Made by a program: the position numbers and the translations under genes. Positions 61,670-64,000 of a stretch of DNA of 64,000 nt are shown piece by piece (the first letter of the stretch is position 1; each line of letters opens with the position of its first letter). Source of the stretch: Rufibacter glacialis (lineage in GTDB: Bacteria > Bacteroidota > Bacteroidia > Cytophagales > Hymenobacteraceae); contig NZ_VKKZ01000021.1 in NCBI RefSeq assembly GCF_008271745.1, positions 496,001 through 560,000 on the forward strand, in the 5' to 3' direction. The notes under the pieces are model-generated. The model saw only the letters and a list, made by a program, of their open reading frames with translations, was not told where the DNA came from and did not search any database.

Positions 61670-62842
61670 TCAGACCTTAATGATGATGTTCTTTTTGTAC
61701 ATGATCCAGAGAATGACCATCCAGAAGAAGATCCAGGTAAGGGCCCAGGCCAAGGAGGCATTGTAAGGGCTGAAGGAAGACGTGTAGAAGGTCTCATACA
61801 GGTAAGTCTTGCTGTCTACTTCTCCGGCGGGGGTGTCTACTTTGATCATGCCCATGATCCTGGGAATAAGTCCGGAGAGGAAAAACACGGTAATAGCGTT
61901 CACGCCATAAACTAAAAATGGGGTAGTGAATCTCTGGTAGCCTTTCACGTCAATGACCCAATAGCAAAGGCCCAGGCCCAGCATGGCCAACCCTGAAGTA
62001 TAGAGAACATACGAACTGGTCCAGAGGCTTTTGTTGATGGGGAAATGCAGATCCCAGACCAAGCCCAGGCACGTGCAAATCACGCCCCACACCATGAGCC
62101 AGGCGATCTTGTTTCCCATATCGTCTTTCTTCTTGAGCCACTGCCCGGCCAGTACTCCTGTGAGGGCAGTAGCCACGGCGGGCAAGGTGCTCAGAATGCC
62201 TTCGGGGTCCCACACCTTCGTTGACTTCCAGAGGTGGCCCGGTAACAGGGTATTGTCCAGCCAAGCGGCCAGATTGGTGGTAGGCAATAAGTTAGAAACG
62301 CCAATGCCTGGTACCGGAACAAACATCATCACCACCCAATAGCCTATCAGCAAAAAGGCGATGATCATGATTTGGGTGCGTTTTTCGGTTTTCAGGAAGA
62401 TAATGGCCGCCAAGATGAAGACCACCCCAATGCGTTGCAGCACCCCCGGTATACGCACCGTTTCGAAGTCGAATTTTGGAAACAAGGCCAAAAACATACC
62501 CAGGGCAAACAGCGTCAGGCCCCGCCTGATGATTCTGCCAATAGTTTTGGTATGGCTCTCCGGTATCTGCTTTGCCCCCGAAAAGGCATAGGCAATGGAA
62601 ACACCTACTATAAAGAGGAAGAACGGGAACACCAGGTCAGTGGGGGTGCAGCCGTGCCAGGCGGCATGTCTGAGGGGCGCATAGATTTTACCCCAGCTGC
62701 CGGGGTTGTTCACCAGAATCATAGCCAGCACGGTAATGCCCCTAAAGACATCTAATGACCTGAGTCTTAGTCTAGGTGCGGCACCCGTTGCCTCTGTGGC
62801 GCTGGTGGGTAGATTGGGCTGGGGAGTAGAAGTTGTGGTCAA
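61670..62842 (-). CDS. HGSNAT/DUF5009-type membrane acyltransferase
   Basis: A 390-residue protein with about ten membrane helices. Opening LRSLDVFRGITVLAMILVNNPGSWG...LRHAAWHGCTPTDLVFPFFLFIVGVS (about 27-82) is the strongly conserved signature of bacterial relatives of heparan-alpha-glucosaminide N-acetyltransferase, with the catalytic-type His in HAAWHG. Family members transfer acetyl from cytosolic acetyl-CoA to sugars across the membrane; the acceptor here is unknown. Divergent from the SusC gene, fitting glycan metabolism by association only. Confidence 0.88.
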   Translation of the reverse strand: MTTTSTPQPNLPTSATEATGAAPRLRLRSLDVFRGITVLAMILVNNPGSWGKIYAPLRHAAWHGCTPTDLVFPFFLFIVGVSIAYAFSGAKQIPESHTKTIGRIIRRGLTLFALGMFLALFPKFDFETVRIPGVLQRIGVVFILAAIIFLKTEKRTQIMIIAFLLIGYWVVMMFVPVPGIGVSNLLPTTNLAAWLDNTLLPGHLWKSTKVWDPEGILSTLPAVATALTGVLAGQWLKKKDDMGNKIAWLMVWGVICTCLGLVWDLHFPINKSLWTSSYVLYTSGLAMLGLGLCYWVIDVKGYQRFTTPFLVYGVNAITVFFLSGLIPRIMGMIKVDTPAGEVDSKTYLYETFYTSSFSPYNASLAWALTWIFFWMVILWIMYKKNIIIKV

Positions 62843-62944
62843 AGTGGTAAAGGTGGGGTGATGAGTTGTTTAGGTGAATTGGGCTGGTGGCGTTTCTACC
62901 TGGGGAGCATAAAGCGGTAAAGCATGAAAACCACAGGTTACTTA

Positions 62945-62952
62945 CAAAAATA
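62945..62952 (-). promoter_or_regulatory. -7 box of the acyltransferase gene
   Basis: Minus strand TATTTTTG (62945-62952), TAnnTTTG type, about 100 bp upstream of the ATG and 27 bp from an operator-like half-site at 62979. Confidence 0.45.
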
Positions 62953-62978
62953 TTCTTTGGCTGCTATTTCTTTTTGTC

Positions 62979-63107
62979 ATCGGCTAAATGGCTCTAAAAG
63001 TTTACTTAATAATATAGTAAAATATTCCTGCATGTCATTGAATTTGAAGCATATAAATGAAGAAAATTGCCTTGTTTAAAGTTATGTTTTAGCCGATAAT
63101 CGGCTAA
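62979..63107. promoter_or_regulatory. palindromic operator plus distant half-site upstream of susC
   Basis: TTAGCCGAT-A-ATCGGCTAA (63089-63107) is a perfect 9-bp palindrome with a single central base. The same half-site, ATCGGCTAA, occurs alone at 62979-62987, 120 bp away. The AT-rich spacer 62843-63420 holds no gene. A dimeric or tetrameric regulator looping DNA to control the divergent acyltransferase and susC genes is an inference. Confidence 0.65.
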
Positions 63108-63420
63108 TTGGTAATTTCATAATAAGGGGGACTATATTTGTGATTAAAATTTCTTTTTAATAAAAATAGGCTATTCGGGAAGATTTAATTTTATAAAAAT
63201 CATCATTATTGCTAATATTATAGCGAAATAAGCAAAAGATTAATTAGTAAGTGAATTTTTTACAAAAGTATCCAAAGAATTAACATTTGCTCTTCTTATT
63301 CAGTCCATATGTCATACTTAATACCAGCTAATACAAGATAAGCCTATGAGATAATTTCCTTTTTATTTCCCTTTGACAGATTAACAACAATAACCAATTA
63401 GTATCACTTAATTCTCACTT

Positions 63421-64000
63421 ATGAAAATAATGTTACGGCTAATGCTTTTCACCTTAAGCTTGTGTATTGCACAGGCTGGTTTTGCCCAAAGCAAGACCAT
63501 TACCGGAAGGGTTACCTCTTCTGAAGACGGATCCGCCATGCCTGGTGTGAGCGTAGTAGTGAAAGGAACAACCAACGGTTCTTCCACAGACGGAGATGGC
63601 CGTTATTCCATTCAGGCTCCAGTAGGTGGAGTATTAGTTTTCAGTTTTATTGGTACTATTTCCCAAGAGCGTACCATAGGAGAAAGCAATTCCATTGACG
63701 TGGTGTTAAGAACCGACTCTAAGGCTTTGGATGAGGTAGTAGTGACGGCCCTGGGTATTGAGGAAAGAAAAGCAGCTTTAGGTTATGCTATCACTGAGGT
63801 GAAAGGTGCTGATGTTGCCCAAACCCAACGGGAAAACTTTGTGAACGCTTTGGCGGGCCGAGTGGCCGGCGTAGATGTGCAATCTACTTCTGGCCTTCCT
63901 GGAGCATCCGCCTCTATTACTATAAGAGGGGTAAGTTCTTTAAGTGGAAGCAATCAACCATTATTTGTGGTGGACGGTCTTCCTGTAAGCAATAATACCT
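63421..64000 (+). CDS. SusC/RagA family TonB-linked outer-membrane receptor (N-terminal part)
   Basis: Outer-membrane barrel that imports glycans or peptides with a SusD partner. 193 residues visible. Signal peptide about 1-23 (LSLCIAQAGFAQ), carboxypeptidase-regulatory-like domain (KTITGRVTSSEDGSAMPGVSVVVKGTTNG...GDGRYSIQAP, about 25-100), TonB-box region ALDEVVVTALGIEERKAALGYA and the plug start (FVNALAGRVAGVDVQSTSGLPG...ITIRGVSSLSG...PLFVVDGLPV). Truncated by the window end; the SusD gene is expected beyond it. Confidence 0.95.
   Translation, partial: MKIMLRLMLFTLSLCIAQAGFAQSKTITGRVTSSEDGSAMPGVSVVVKGTTNGSSTDGDGRYSIQAPVGGVLVFSFIGTISQERTIGESNSIDVVLRTDSKALDEVVVTALGIEERKAALGYAITEVKGADVAQTQRENFVNALAGRVAGVDVQSTSGLPGASASITIRGVSSLSGSNQPLFVVDGLPVSNNT

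Overview
The window is a stretch of chromosome from a Bacteroidota bacterium, most likely order Cytophagales, family Hymenobacteraceae (Rufibacter/Nibribacter/Pontibacter-like). The evidence is the combination of a SusC/RagA TonB-dependent receptor, a PorP/SprF protein next to a GldJ-type gliding/type IX secretion lipoprotein, DUF5687, DUF4175, DUF4382 and head-GIN proteins, and TAnnTTTG-type -7 promoter boxes with no strong Shine-Dalgarno sequences. Genus is inference. It is mainly core genome: no prophage, CRISPR array, tRNA, rRNA or intact transposase was found.

Layout. 1-7 kb: partial pdhA, recF, a DUF721/DciA-like protein, a thioesterase, cardiolipin synthase and a YdjM-type membrane hydrolase. 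7-13 kb: an ABC ATPase with its DUF5687 permease, an ECF sigma factor overlapping a membrane protein, and glutamate dehydrogenase. 13-22 kb: exported and membrane proteins (M28 peptidase, HTTM protein, patatin-Omp85 fusion, lipoprotein, head-GIN and fasciclin proteins). 22-34 kb: rhomboid protease, polyprenyl synthase, RNase R, a two-domain peptide-type ABC ATPase, a small outer-membrane protein, lspA and ileS. 34-41 kb: dipeptide epimerase, glyS, and two consecutive phosphate-transporter-type genes, the second strongly diverged. 41-51 kb: a minus-strand cluster DUF4175 - HATPase - ybeY - mnmG - methyltransferase - Ig-like lipoprotein - acidic protein. 51-64 kb: exonuclease III, ComF, GldJ, PorP/SprF, AsmA, DUF4382, DinB, diacylglycerol kinase, an HGSNAT-type acyltransferase and the start of a SusC.

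The most interesting material is non-coding. (1) A consensus parS site lies just upstream of mnmG, and a helically phased cluster of four DnaA-box-like sequences beside inverted repeats and an A/T tract lies 4.5 kb away; together they suggest this is the replication-origin region. (2) Nearly every intergenic spacer carries a short two-tier hairpin (outer GTTTTAGG-like arms, inner TGTTTTC/GAAAACA arms) whose bases vary while pairing is kept. It occurs in terminator positions but also between divergent genes, and at least two long open reading frames are artefacts of it. (3) Three families of non-autonomous palindromic repeats are present: a paired GCGGCGTTAC element (one copy supplies the recF stop codon and encloses a 19-bp tandem array), a 414-bp MITE-like element, and a cluster of four palindromes near xth. 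(4) A palindromic operator with a distant half-site precedes susC.
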